DNA from: Diphasiastrum complanatum
Taxonomy: Eukaryota > Streptophyta > Lycopodiopsida > Lycopodiales > Lycopodiaceae
DNA: 64,000 bases
Direction: 5' to 3'
Assembly (NCBI GenBank): GCA_029204225.1
Contig: CM055098.1
Coordinates: 24,247,367-24,311,366 of the forward strand
Below are positions 1 through 10,145 of this stretch, one piece after another. A program made the translations under genes and the position numbers. The stretch's first letter is position 1. Every line of letters starts with the position of its first letter. The notes beneath the pieces were generated by a model that searched no databases, had not been told where the DNA came from, and was given only the letters and a program-made list of their open reading frames with translations.

Positions 1-360
1 CTGTGCAAAGCTGGCTATATCATTAGAGAGAGCCTGGAAGGGGTCACCACCATAGTTTGCAAAAGCTGATGTCTGAGGTGCAAAATAACAAACTGCGATA
101 AATAGATCTTGAGGTAGCCCCAAGTAGTGACCAAAAAACTGTAACCAAATAAATCGTGCAAATGGATCACTTTTGAGCAACTTAAAATGAGTACGATAAA
201 CTTCCTTGGTAAGACATGCAACATCACCAGAGCCACGTGTGGTTTTTCCTCTAACGAAAGGCCTGTATGCTGAATGCCAGGAATAATCCTGAATGGCTAG
301 AAGAGGTCGATAAAGAGATTCATGAGTCTCTGCTAAGAGAAAAATATCACATTTCTGCAA
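1..360 (-). pseudogene. LINE endonuclease fragment
   Basis: Read on the minus strand, this stretch encodes part of an apurinic-like endonuclease of a non-LTR retrotransposon. It starts with an AETHE block that matches the catalytic QETH motif, continues with YSWHSAYRP and GSGDVACL, then GLPQDLFIAVCYFAP near 60-110, the usual order in plant LINE endonucleases. In a working element this domain nicks the target DNA before reverse transcription. The left end runs off the window, so any reverse transcriptase would lie outside. A hAT remnant interrupts the endonuclease, whose N-terminal piece resumes near 885. The assignment is by motif pattern only; confidence in a LINE is good, in the clade low. 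Confidence 0.6.
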
Positions 361-800
361 AAAAAGCCCTCTGGGGTCGTGGACAGGTCCATGGCAGTGA
401 ACTCTGCCGAAGTGGCCATGTACCGCAATTCACCCTTGAGCTTGTGTAGCTGCTCAAGCATGATGAACTGGTAGGCGAAGCGGGTGCGAGCGGGCTTCTT
501 CAAGTCGAGCCTGCATTGACAAACGGAATGAGAAGCACACATGAAACGAGCAAAAAATAAATAAGCATCTTGAACGAGCCAAAAAATAAGTAGCAGCTTA
601 CCTGCTGAATGTGCGGAAAAGGGTAGTCATGCGGCGCTTGCGTCCACCAGTGAGTGTGCGGCACATGGAGTCCAGACAATGGAGGGGTGGTCTTCCATAA
701 GAAGCTCCCCCATACCGCGGCAATTGGATGCATTGTCCGTCACAACCTTTCGCGGTACTTTCACATGATTAGTTCACAGCTTGGAAACACATTGCAATCA
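361..800 (-). pseudogene. hAT transposase remnant inside a LINE
   Basis: The minus-strand reading gives VVTDNASNCRGMGELL, then HPSIVWTPCAAH, a short break, RKRRMTTLFRTFSR followed by a GTAAGC splice-donor-like end, then LDLKKPARTRFAYQF and LHKLKGELRYMATSAEF. These match in order the middle of the hAT transposases at 11-19 kb (VVTDNATN, HTPCAAH, RKRRVLAMFRVFSHLDLRKPAPTRFAF). The TDNA block belongs to the DUF659/RNase-H-like core. Deletions and frame changes make it dead. It sits between two pieces of a LINE endonuclease, so it probably inserted there, but no clean target duplication was found. It is more diverged than the two large hAT copies and may come from another subfamily. Confidence 0.6.
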
Positions 801-967
801 ATCGAAAACTACACAAAACTACTGTATCAACATTAAGCAGTAAATGACCAAGCAACTAATGTGTGAAAGTCTACTGAAGAAGATGAAAGCACACCATTAC
901 AATTCCAAAAACCAATTCGTAATGGCTGAGGGGATCTCAAGCTGTTGTGCCCGGGATCCCCGACTTC

Positions 968-1369
968 CTATTGTGAAATTTTATTGTAGAATTTAGGCTT
1001 GCCTTCAATAAAGATCACTTTTTGATTCCTAGCATTGGCCTCATGAATGACCAATTTCCTTGCTTGCCTTTGTGTGTGTGTTATGTCTTCATCAATAAAA
1101 ATAAAAGTACCTTTGAGCTTAGCTCTAAGGCATAAAGCAGCATTGCGTTGTTCAATGGAACAAAACTTTATGAATAAGACCTTATCATCAAATTTGCTCC
1201 TCCAAGCAGTGTCAAATCCCTCAGTATTATGTGAGAGTTTAGATACAAGAAGGTCTTTCGCCTCATCAAGGGCCTTGTTTCCATTAGGAAGACCCCTAAC
1301 TCGGATATTAAGAGCCTTCTTGGCTCTTTTGTCTTGTTCAGTAAAAACATTCTCCAAAGTAGAATTCAC
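968..1369 (-). pseudogene. LINE ORF1-like RNA-binding protein
   Basis: A 133-codon minus-strand frame encodes a basic, RRM-like protein: NIRVRGLPNGNKALDEAKDL at residues 22-41, then KVLFIKFCSIEQRNAALCLR and KGTFIFIDEDITHTQRQAR. This pattern (GLP, KF.S...R..AL..R..LKG, DED.T..Q) is seen in the nucleic-acid-binding ORF1 of L1-like elements. In a live element the protein coats the element RNA. Just downstream on the same strand (about 880-950) the words FWNCNGV suggest the start of the endonuclease, which continues at 1-360 beyond the hAT remnant. No in-frame continuation joins them. ORF1 assignment is likely; a host protein of similar shape cannot be excluded. Confidence 0.5.
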
Positions 1370-1408
1370 TAAAGAGGGTTGAACTTGGTTGGAGGAGACA
1401 TTAGTACA

Positions 1409-2190
1409 TCCTTCCGAAGTTCGACATCAAACAGGGCTTCAGGGACACTTTGTCGGGACGGGACCTGAAAACATTTGGAATCGACAAAATGGCCCAGGAA
1501 TACAGTCCACGGATTCGTATCCCAATACGAACTCAAACGACTGAACCCGGCCCGATTCGGGTGTCGTTCGATCAAAATGGCCCTTCGACGGGACAGAAAC
1601 GCAATTAGGTCAACCGAAATGGACTAGTTTTGCAGCTTTCCGTCCGACGGTCCCGTTTCTCCAAACAGGATCCGTTTCAGGTGTCGTCCGTTTCGGCCAA
1701 CAGACAACCTCGATAGGAACCTGTGGGAGCATACGGGACGAGGACCGGACAGACGGCAGGCCCAGTACGTCCTTCCGAAGTTCAACGTCAAACAGGGCTT
1801 CAAGGACACTTTGCCGGGAAGGGACCTGAAAACATTTGGAATCGACAAAATGGCCCAGGAATACAGTCCACGGATTCGTGATCTCGATACGAACTCAAAC
1901 GACCGAACCCGGCCCGATTCAGGTGTCGTTCGGTCAAAATGGCCCTTCGACGGGACAGCGCAATTAGGTCAAGCGAAATGGACTAGTTTTGCAGCTCTCC
2001 GTCCGACGGTCCCGTTTCTCCAAACGGGATCCGTTTCATGTGTCGTCCATTTCGGCCAGCGGACAACCTCGATAGGAACCTGTGGGAGCAGACGGGACGA
2101 GGACCGGACGAACGGCAGGCCCAATACGTCCTTCCGAAGTTCGACGTCAAACAGGGCTTCAGGGACACTTTGCCGGGATGGGACCTGAAA
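1409..2190. repeat. ~360-bp tandem repeat, 2.2 copies
   Basis: The words CTTCCGAAGTTC and CAAACAGGGCTTCA recur at 1411, 1772 and 2131, a spacing of 361 and 359 bases. Two full units and a partial third are present and differ at few positions. A further copy lies at 4386-4740. Each unit is rich in GC words present in both orientations (for example TCCCGTTT near AAACGGGA, and CGAAC with GTTCG). Open frames inside are side effects of the composition. The function is unknown; the layout resembles the palindrome clusters at the hAT ends. Confidence 0.85.
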
Positions 2191-2227
2191 ACAAAACATT
2201 TCGAAAGCGTAATGTAGCGTGTTAAAG

Positions 2228-3000
2228 TAGTGCCATAAGTAACTAGTAAGCTGTTGAAGTTCATCAGGGGAGAAACCGATCTCATCAACCGAGACACAGT
2301 AGTGTGTAGGCCTTGTGGTTTTTTGTAGTGAATGAAATAGTTTTGCATGAGTAATTAGTAAGCTGTTGAAGTTCATCCGGGAGGAGACCGATCATATCAT
2401 ATAAGACATAGTACTATGTGTAGGTCTCGTGGTTCCCTGTAGTGAATGAAACGGTTTTGCGTAAGTAATTAGTAAGTTGTTGAAGTTCATCCGGGGGGAA
2501 ACCGATCACATCATATAAGATAGAGTACTGTTTGTGTAGGTCTCATGGTTCCCTGTAGTGAATGAAACAGTTTTGCATAAGTAGTTAGTAAGTTGTTGAA
2601 GTTCATCCGGGGGGAAACCGATCACATCATATAAGATAGAGTACTGTTTGTGTAGGTCTCATGGTTCCTTGTAGTGAATGAAACAGTTTTGCAGAAGTAA
2701 TTAATAAGTTGTTGAAGTTCATCCGAGGGGAAACCGATCACATCATATAAGACACAGTACTGTGTAGGTCTCATGGTTCCCTGTAGTGAATGAAACAGTT
2801 TTGCATAAGTAATTAGTAAGCTGTTGAAGTTCATCCGGAGGGAAACCGATCACATCATATAAGACAGAGTACTGTGTAGGTCTTGTGGTTCCCTGTAGTG
2901 AATAAAACAGTTTTGCATAAGTAATTAGTAAGCTGTTGAAGTACATCTGGGGGGAAACCGATCACATCATATAAGATAGAGTACTGTGTAGGCCTGTGCT
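2228..3000. repeat. ~114-bp minisatellite, 7 copies
   Basis: The block TAGTAAGCTGTTGAAGTTCA recurs seven times with starts spaced 112, 114, 116, 116, 112 and 112 bases (reference base at 2250, 2362, 2476, 2592, 2708, 2820, 2932). Each unit also carries CCGATCACATCATATAAGA and GGTTCCCTGTAGTGAATGAA. The last unit runs into a foldback whose end uses a similar word (CCCCTATAGTGAATGG). A shorter version occurs at 4790-4925. Confidence 0.9.
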
Positions 3001-3037
3001 GATAGAGGTAGCTATGCCTCTTGCAGGATGGTCGGTC

Positions 3038-4057
3038 ATGTGGTCCCCTATAGTGAATGGCATAGTTCTGCTGACCATTCACTCTTCTGGTGTCCATTAA
3101 CTTCTGGAGTTCAAAATTGTGAACAACAGTTTTTCCACAGTCGTTTTCATCAAGCCATGGAATTGAGGACGCACACCACACAAGCCCATCAAAACGCGCA
3201 AAAGTGTGGACCTGTCGTATGCTTTAGGGCCAACGGCTAGCAAACAAACGGCGAAAACAAGGACATCAAATACACTGTTGAGCAAGATCCTTCTGATGAT
3301 GAAGAGTACAAGCCTTCTGTTAGCCAGGAAGAAAGTTCGATCTCTTCCATAACTGGCGAGTGCGACAGACGTAATGAAGCTGTTTGGTTACCGACGGGGA
3401 TGGTGTAAATGAAAGCCAGTTAGAGCGGGTTTTTCAATCTGTACAGAGTTTGAAAGGCAGTTATGTTGGCTTTATACTGTTTTATGATTTAGGTTTTGGC
3501 TTCACTGCCCATTTCTTGAACTCGGACATCCAACAAAGCAGTATATATCAGGCAATGTTCAGTGCCTTTTCTAGGTGGATATTTTGCCAGGAAGCCTTGC
3601 AAGAAAGCAATGGCCAAAAAGGTCCGTCCAGGGCATGCAGATGGACTTTAACTGACTTTCACTCACACCGTCCCTGTCATATACCAAGCAACTTCAATAC
3701 TTCTGTCACACTTCAGACTTATGGAAGAGTTGGAACTTTCTATCTGGCGCACTGAAGGCTTGTACTCCTCATCATCATCAGAGTCTTGCTCAACAGTATC
3801 TTTGGTATCCTCCTTCTAGTTGTCTGTTCCCCAAACCCTAAACCCCAAACCAAACAAAAGGCCAACATTTTAGCGTGTTTTGAGGTATTTGTGTGGTGTG
3901 CGTCGTCGATTCCGTAGCGTGATGGAAACAACTACAACAAAACTGCTGCTAACAGTGGTGAATGGTCGTCAGAACCGTGCCATTCACTACAGGGAGTGAA
4001 TGGTCACCAGAAGAGTGAATGGTCATCATAACTGTGCCATTCACCACAGGGAACCAG
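3038..4057. repeat. ~1-kb foldback (imperfect inverted repeat)
   Basis: The left arm (3038-3325) matches the reverse complement of the right arm (3745-4057). Matching landmarks are TAGTGAATGGCATAG with its complement near 4040, GACGCACACCACACAA near 3168 with its complement near 3890, and TGTTGAGCAAGA near 3271 with its complement near 3790. The loop of about 415 bases (3326-3744) shows no recognised gene. Arms are roughly 70-75 percent alike by eye. It could be a foldback transposon or a MITE-like element; transcripts would form a long hairpin. No clean target duplication was found. Confidence 0.7.
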
Positions 4058-4061
4058 AAGA

Positions 4062-4310
4062 CCTACTGGCTGGCCCGACGACGAGGTACCCTTTCCCGGA
4101 CCATGGCCAGCTGTTCTGCGGTGAAGTTAATTCCAATCTGCTGTGTTTCCTCGCCCTCGCCAGCTGGGGTAGGGGGGAGCAGGTCCGTGCACCCGTGAGG
4201 GCATGTGGCTGCAGCTCCGGTAGTCGTGCCATTATATCTTGCTGGCTCTCGTGAAATTCTGCTTCTTGTTTCCGTTCGTTGTGTCGGCGGACCCTAAACC
4301 AGGACATGCT
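4062..4310 (-). pseudogene. Second copy of an unrecognised small gene
   Basis: On the minus strand this holds two blocks shared with the small gene at 20176-20523: RRHNERKQEA (near 4289-4258) and QIGINFTAEQLAMVRERVPR (near 4140-4081). The matching blocks there are RRHNERHRKQEA and QIGMNFTRRQLIMVRERAAR. As in that copy, the second block is in the -1 frame relative to the first (offset 149 bases here, 125 there, both leaving remainder 2 on division by 3), with a C-rich stretch between. No start or promoter was identified. It could be a relic of the same mobile element that carries the 20-kb copy. No known protein family was recognised. Confidence 0.5.
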
Positions 4311-4385
4311 CCGATTAGTGCCCATGTGACGTTGCACCACCCTAAACCCTAAATCTATCTCATCACATAGGCCATGGTTTTGTGT

Positions 4386-4740
4386 AGAATGCATCAATGG
4401 TCCGGGAACACAGTCCACAGGTTCGTGATCCCGATACGAACCCAAGGGATCGAGCCTGGCTCGATTCAGGTATCGTTCGGTCAAAATGGCCCTTCGACTG
4501 GAGAGAAACGCATTTAGGTCAAGCAAATGAATAGTTTTGCAGCTTTCCGTCCGACGGCCGCGTTTTTTCAAACAGGATCCATTTCAGGTGTCATCTATTT
4601 CGGCCAGTGCACAACCTCGATAGGAACATGTGGGAATAGACAGGACGAGGAAACGACCGACGGTCGGCCCGCAACGTCCGTCCGAAGTTTGACGTTAAAC
4701 AGGGCTTCAGGGACACTTTGTCCGGTCGGGACCTAAAAAC
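4386..4740. repeat. Dispersed copy of the ~360-bp repeat
   Basis: This matches the unit at 1409-2190, keeping AACACAGTCCAC-like, GGTCAAAATGGCCCTTCGAC, AGTTTTGCAGCTTTCCGTCC and AACAGGGCTTCAGGGACACT blocks, with more substitutions. Like the first array it is followed within about 60 bases by the ~114-bp repeat, so the pair (360-bp unit then 114-bp unit) was duplicated as a block. Confidence 0.8.
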
Positions 4741-4789
4741 TGGGAGATGTTTCGGAGCCCCCGTGTTGGTACACAAAATTTTGACCGCG

Positions 4790-5020
4790 TGTTGAAGTAG
4801 TGCCATAAGTAATTAGTAAGCTGTTGAAGTTCATCCAGTTTTGCATAAGTAATAAGTAAGTTGTTGAAGTTCATCCGGGGGGAAACCGATCTCATCATAT
4901 AAGACATAGTAGTGTGTAGGTCTTGTTGTTTCCTGTCTTGAGAGCTTGTCACTCTTCTGGTGAGCATTGATTTCCCCCAAAGACTTCTAGTCCTGAGAGC
5001 TTGTCACTCTTTTGGTGAGC
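4790..5020. repeat. Partial 114-bp repeats and a ~60-bp direct repeat
   Basis: From 4790 to 4925 there are one truncated and one nearly full unit of the 114-bp minisatellite. At 4938-5020 the phrase GAGAGCTTGTCACTCTT followed by TGGTGAGC occurs twice, about 57 bases apart. Chromovirus A inserted right after the second copy. Confidence 0.7.
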
Positions 5021-5025
5021 GTTCA

Positions 5026-5437
5026 AGTTATGAATAGAGCCATAGCTGATCTAGAACTAAGCTATGAAAGCATCACATAAGCAAGACTTAACCCTAGAAA
5101 GCAGGAAAGAGAGAGATTAAGGAGGCTAAAGAGAGAAATCAATATCATCAGCTGACTGACAAATGACACAGTTTCCCTACTTATAGCCAAGAGGAAGCCC
5201 TAAAAGGAAGCTTCCAGTGGCTAGGGCCCAACTGGGAGGGATAATAGTGCGCCCTCCAAGAAGGCCCCCACTCTCCAGTAATATGTCCAAATGGCCTAAT
5301 AATGAATAATAAGGCCAAAGGCCAACCATATAGTCTGAATGTCACTAATGAATAAAAAAGGGGCCTGCTTATGCATAAAGTAAAGTAACTATAAATGTAA
5401 ATGGACGCGGCGAATGTAATGAGCCGAGTCCATAACT
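5026..5437 (-). repeat. 3' LTR of chromovirus A
   Basis: This 412-bp LTR is homologous to 10158-10577. It carries the TATA-like CTATAAGTAG (as its complement near 5174-5183) that all copies of this LTR share. The short inverted ends AGTTATG and CATAACT mark both sides. Confidence 0.92.
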
Positions 5438-5456
5438 CTCCCCGACACAAAAAAAA
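5438..5456 (-). promoter_or_regulatory. Polypurine tract region of chromovirus A
   Basis: Immediately inside the 3' LTR the minus strand reads GTGTCGGGGAG, a G/A-rich tract in the position expected for plus-strand DNA priming. The same tract precedes the 3' LTRs of C and G and the fragment at 34.6 kb. Confidence 0.6.
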
Positions 5457-5483
5457 GACCCAACTGCCGAAAAGATAACCGGA

Positions 5484-6790
5484 TCAAGTAGCAGCAAGCC
5501 CTGGTGCATCAACAGCTAGAGGAACATCTGACGTAGAGGAATCAACAAGTGCAGCAAGAGCACGAGCCTGATCCGCAAGTAATGGTGTATGATAAAAGAC
5601 ATCAATAGGCTCCCATGTGGCCTCCTCAATAGGACGACCATCCCACTGGACCAAAAACTGAATCTGCCGGCGGCGTCGACTATGGTATAGACGGACCTGT
5701 AATATAGCAGCAGTTAAAAATGGAAATAACTCTGGAGCAGTAGGAAACTCAGCATCACAAGGAGCGCCATCCTCAATAGCAGCACGTAATAAACTGACAT
5801 GGAATACATCACAGGCGCGTGTGGAAGCAGGAAGCTGTAAGCGATATGTAACTGGACTAAGAACCTCCACAATGCGATAAGGCCCATAATAACGTGGTGC
5901 AAGCTTCTCAGTAGAAGCATGGCCCTGGACAAAATGATGACGTGCAAACCGTAAGCGTAGATAAACCATATCTCCAAGCTGAAACTCAACATGGCGGCGG
6001 TGACGATCAACGGAGGTCTGATAACGTTGCTGAACATGCTGTAAATGAGAACTGGCCCGAGTAATAAGCTCTCGAGCACCTGATAGAAAAGATGCAAGTG
6101 TAACAGGTGTATCCTCAGGAGGAAGAGGAATGCCAGGTAAAAGAGGTGCATAGCTATGAGATAATAAAAATGGAGAGACACATGTGCTGGTACTAACAGA
6201 GCTATTATAGCTATACTCTGCTAAACATAAATGCTGATCCCAATCCTTCCCTGAAGGAGTAACAATATGGCGTAAATAATCCTCAAGGATCCTGTTAAGG
6301 ACCTCAGACTGCAGAACAGCTGTTGGTGTAGAAACTGGAGGAACTGGTACTGCCCGCTGAACACATAATAAGGCAGCACAATGAGCCTTCGGCAGGCTGC
6401 GAATAAACTGCTTCCCAGTAATCAACTGGAAGTCTCCCTGAGAATCAATGCCCACAAGTGAGTGTGTAACTGCATCATGTACAAATGTCAATGTCTGTTG
6501 TGTCAAGTCCAATGTAACGGCTCCAAGAGATGCAAACCAATCAGCACCAAGGATAAGATCATAACGCTCCATAGGGATAATGTAAAGATCTGCCTGTCCA
6601 GAGAAATCTCCAATGCGGTATGGTAAACGCTGAAACATCTGAGAACTAGGAAAAGAATGAGAACTGGCAACCTCAACTGTGAGAGGCTAGGAAGCAGGAA
6701 CAGGTGAAGCACGGATCCGACTAGTGATATAACTGCTAATAAAAGAATGAGTGCTACCAGTATCAACTAAAGCAATATACTCACGACCTG
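5484..6790 (-). pseudogene. Protease-integrase-chromodomain fusion by deletion
   Basis: Reading down from about 6790, the frame begins with protease (LVDTGSTHSF, intact DTG), hits a TAG at 6687-6689 where sister copies have CAG, then runs open from 6638 to 5484 (384 codons). Within it, protease residues ILGADWFASLGAVTLDL are followed by TPTAVLQ and then directly by SEVLNRILEDY, the end of the integrase core. Copy G has RT, RNase H and most of integrase at this point. The join falls at a shared CAG, pointing to short-repeat deletion. The rest is integrase C-terminus (GDMVYLRLRFARHHF) and a chromodomain (IQFLVQWDGRPIEEATWEP), which in this group targets insertion to chromatin. The fused frame stayed open, but the catalytic RT and two integrase acids are gone. 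Confidence 0.85.
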
Positions 6791-6839
6791 TAATACGCAC
6801 ACGTAACCAAATGGAGCGAAGACCAAGACGCCCTGTTCA

Positions 6840-7507
6840 AGTAGCATAGGCAAGCTGAGCATGGCAAGTAGCAGGAAGTAAATCAGGGGAAGGCTCAGAG
6901 GATAAGTCAGGCCCATCAGAAATATGAATGTAGATATCGGAATCATTTGGAGTAGTGCCCTCATGGTAAAAAACAGCAGTAGTAGTAGGGAGAGGCTGGC
7001 AGAGGACGAGGAGGCGAAGGGGCAATGGAGAGAGCTGGAACAGAAGGGGCCGGTGTAGGGGTGAACGTAGCGGGAAAAGATGAAGCAGAAGGACGGGGTC
7101 GGGAAAAGCGGGAAGGAAGGGTGTCAGAGTACTTATGCTGTAAAGTACTGGCAAGAGACATCGCCTCAACAAGTGTGGTAGGACGGAAGGAAGAAACATC
7201 ATAACGTAAAGCACCACGAAGCCCAGCAATGTAACGAGAAATAAGCTCTGTGGGCTGTAGATCTGTGAAAAGATAAGAAAGCTCCATAAACTGAACTGTA
7301 TAAGAAGCAAGATCACTGGTCTGAGTGAGACTACGGAATGTATCACGTTGGCGGTCAAGCCACTGAGAATCAATCATAGCATGGCGGAGGTCACGGCGAA
7401 AAGTATGCCATACATGGAGCCCTTCCCGATCAGGATCATCTCTATAAACTCGTCACCACGTGGCGGCACGTCCATCTACATGTAAAGCAGCCAACTGGAT
7501 CTTCTGA
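6840..7507 (-). pseudogene. Gag C-terminal half of chromovirus A
   Basis: Minus-strand codons 7377-6961 read HAMIDSQWLDRQRDTF-like gag, ISRYIAGLRGALRYDVSSF and a proline/serine tail. Upstream to 7507 the frame continues as the ALHLDGRAATW block with a changed codon. The CCHC zinc knuckle present in C and G is deleted here: the text jumps from the proline tail straight to the sequence after the knuckle. Gag forms the particle core; without the knuckle it would package RNA poorly. The part that should precede it is replaced by the unknown module at 7508-8690. Confidence 0.75.
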
Positions 7508-8690
7508 TACAATGTTGGCCCCAAGCAATAGCTATGTTAATAACCAATCATCAGGACGAAAATCAATAAATCTAAAGACTCATAATATAGGAGAAATAAG
7601 GCATGAACCAATGGAAATACTGAAGGAGAGGACATAAGTCGTCACAACAGGTACTCCAAAAGTATCACACAAACTCCACAAAACATTGTACAGTAACTAT
7701 AAGCAACTACAAAGCACTGTACATCAACTATAAGCAACTAATGTAGATGCATAAAGAAAACCAAGCGAGAAGAAAACTCGCGCAAGGTACTCTGATAGCC
7801 CAGGAATGCCAAAGAAATATGTCGTAGTGAAGGGCCCCAACAAGTGAAATATCCAAGGCTAGCTGAATAGCCCAAGAAGACCATAGGAAAACCTCGATAT
7901 GCAGGACCCCAACAACTGAGATATCCAAAGCTAGTCGAATAGCCCAAGAATACCATCGGAAAAGCACAGCTCGGCAACCACTCTCAACCCAAGGTATGTG
8001 CAATGCCCAAGAATGTAGAATGTCGTCATGCCAAGGGATCCATAGTGCCCATGAGTGTAAAGCAACAATACTGTAAGGTATCCTCATGGACCATGAATAT
8101 ACAATGTCATCATGCCAAAGGAGGCGTAGTAGCCATGAATATAAAACAGCATCTAGATGAGCATGATCCACAAATGTAATAACATCATACTTAGGCATAA
8201 TAGCAGAAACACCAACTAATAAGCTCTGGCCTAAATATGCATCTAGAAAATCCGCATATACAGTATGAATAGGAACTATCAACGGAGGGATAGGACACCC
8301 AACGTAGGAACCATCATGAAATGTAGAAGCATGTGACATGTGTAGTGCTACTACTGAATGAGGAGGCAAGTCATCTAAAAGAACAACCATAGAGTCATCG
8401 TAATAAGCAGCATAGGCTACAACACCTGTAGCATGGTACTCAAAAGCAGTGCGATAAGGAACATAGGCTACAATATCTGTAGCATGGCACTCAGGAGCAG
8501 CACCAAGGTACTCATCATCAATATCAGCATCAGTATCAAAGCATGTAGTATCTGTAAGATCAACCTGTGAAGCATCTGCAATATCAACCTGTAGATGTGA
8601 CTCAAACTCACTATGCGAGACATGAACTAACTCAAGTAACTCAATGACTATCTCAAATAGCTCTATGACTGTCTCAAATGATGCAGGTGA
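7508..8690 (-). other. Unknown in-frame module inside gag (SWALWIPW repeats)
   Basis: This replaces the gag stretch between the PHFPRH region and the ALHLDGRAATW block. On the minus strand the gag frame runs into it without a stop from 8876 to 7728 (383 codons). The first part is acidic (repeats of FE, VDIADASQVD, DTDADIDDEY), followed by paired HATDIVAYVPY and HATGVVAYAAY, then repeated words HSWALWIPWHDD, HSWALHIPW and YSWAIRLALDIS. A related stretch occurs in copy D (29056-30555), where HSWALWIPG, FLDEFFGYS and HQSTLREFLL have counterparts here. The repeat structure is also visible in the DNA. I recognise no protein family. It could be a captured host fragment, a degenerate tandem array that happens to stay open, or an element-specific domain. 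Confidence 0.6.
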
Positions 8691-9029
8691 CTCAAATGAT
8701 TGTGACTCAAGAGCTGGATGACGTGGAAAATGTGGCGCAGGAGCAAACTGACGTGGGAAACCAGGGGGTGGGTTTGGTGCATAATGAACCCCACTGCCAA
8801 GCGAAGGAGAAGAGGATGGAAATCCAAATGGAGGCCCAAATGAAGGTGGAATAGGGGTTTTTCCAAGCCCATATGGCTAGAGAGAAGCAATTTGTGACTG
8901 CATAGTGGAAAAGACGGTCATCATGTGGTCGAAGCGACTGGTAAGGTTAGAAAGGGAGTCACGCATATGAGCAAATTGTTTGGCTAAGGGATCGTGAGGG
9001 GTCTCACTTTTGGTGGGTGAGTCAACCAT
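8691..9029 (-). pseudogene. Gag N-terminal half of chromovirus A
   Basis: The start codon is at 9029-9027, preceded by the leader as in C, D and G. The product begins MVDSPTK and continues through a FAHMRDSLSNLTSRFDHMM coiled segment to MQSQIASL. There a TAG (8879-8877) replaces the CAG codon of the sister copies. After it, the proline-rich FGPPFGFPSSS and PPPGFPRQF stretches follow and the frame passes into the unknown module. Confidence 0.8.
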
Positions 9030-10145
9030 GTTGAAAGAAAGAAAGCGAGAAAAGACGTGCTAAACAAATGGACGAACTGAGCAATAACTAGTTATGGAAA
9101 AAGAAAACTAACGTAAAAACGGGCTAAAATGGAACGTAAAATTTTTTTTTTTTTTTTGTGGTTGGGCGGCTGCCAGACGACAGCGGTCCAGACTCCAGAG
9201 TGCGTGCGATGGCGGGCGGTCCAGAAGACGGCCGACAGCCGACGGCCGGCGTTGGCACAAGCGCGGGTAGGGCGGGCGACGGGATGACGGCAGGGAGCGC
9301 GGGCGGGCGTTCGGGCACGCGCAGGGAATGCGGGTGGGCAGGCGGGCGCAGGGAGTACGGGCGGCAGACAGGCAGCGGTCAGGTAAGCGGCGGCAGGCGA
9401 GCTACGTAGGTGGCCGATGGGCGGACAGGCTACGCAAGTGGATGGGCGACAGAACGAGGGAGGGCGCGAGGGTTAAAACGGGGGGCAAGGGGAAGGTGAG
9501 AGCGGACGGAACATGAGGGGCTGAAGGAGGCGGGGAGCAGGAGGTCGAATGATCAGAGGGAGAGGATCTTAGGGATGATCAGAGGAGGCAGGCGAGGGGT
9601 GCCAGGAGACAGGCCGACGCGGGTACGTAGGTGGAGGCAGCGAGAGGGCGCCGGCAGGCAGGCGGAAGCAGGGGCGGATAGAGCGAGGTAGGGCTGTGGG
9701 TGGACTGATCTGATCAGATCAGAGGGGGGGCAATCAGGGGCTAACAGAGGATCGAAGGGGCAGCTCTAATAGGAAGAGAGCATGGGCGCTGGAGATATGG
9801 TAGCGCCGGAGGTGGAGGAGAGTAGTGCGATGGAGAGTGCTGAGAAGGCAGCGATGGAGCACTCTATAGAGATGGCAGCGATGGAGATCCGGAGATGACA
9901 AATAGAGAGATAGGAGAAGGAGATGATGGCAAGGATTATCCGTTTCTTACACACCACAAAAGAGAACTATGGTAGCAAGGAGAGATGGCTGGAGGAGATG
10001 GGCGCCAGAAATGGAGAGATGGCAGTCTCCTCAATAGAAGATCCTGCAACCTGTAATAAAAGCACAACAAGAAATTCGAAAACCCAATCAATCTGAAAAT
10101 AAACCGAAAAGCAAAAATCAACACTTTCCAATTGCTCAGGAAAGT
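9030..10145 (-). other. 5' leader of chromovirus A with GC-rich block
   Basis: This is the untranslated leader between primer site and gag. About 9150-9760 is strikingly GC-rich with many GGCGGGC and GCAGGCGG words, unlike the AT-rich leaders of C, D and G. A T-run sits at 9141-9157 (plus strand). The remainder (9765-10145) resembles the other leaders. The GC-rich block may be an acquired insert. No gene was recognised in it. Confidence 0.6.

Noticed and set aside
2228-3000. CRISPR array
   Set aside because: The repeats are long (~114 bp), directly adjoining, without unique spacers, in a plant-like genome.
3384-3755. A 123-codon plus frame as a gene
   Set aside because: It lies in the loop and right arm of a foldback, with no domain and no homologous frame elsewhere in the window.
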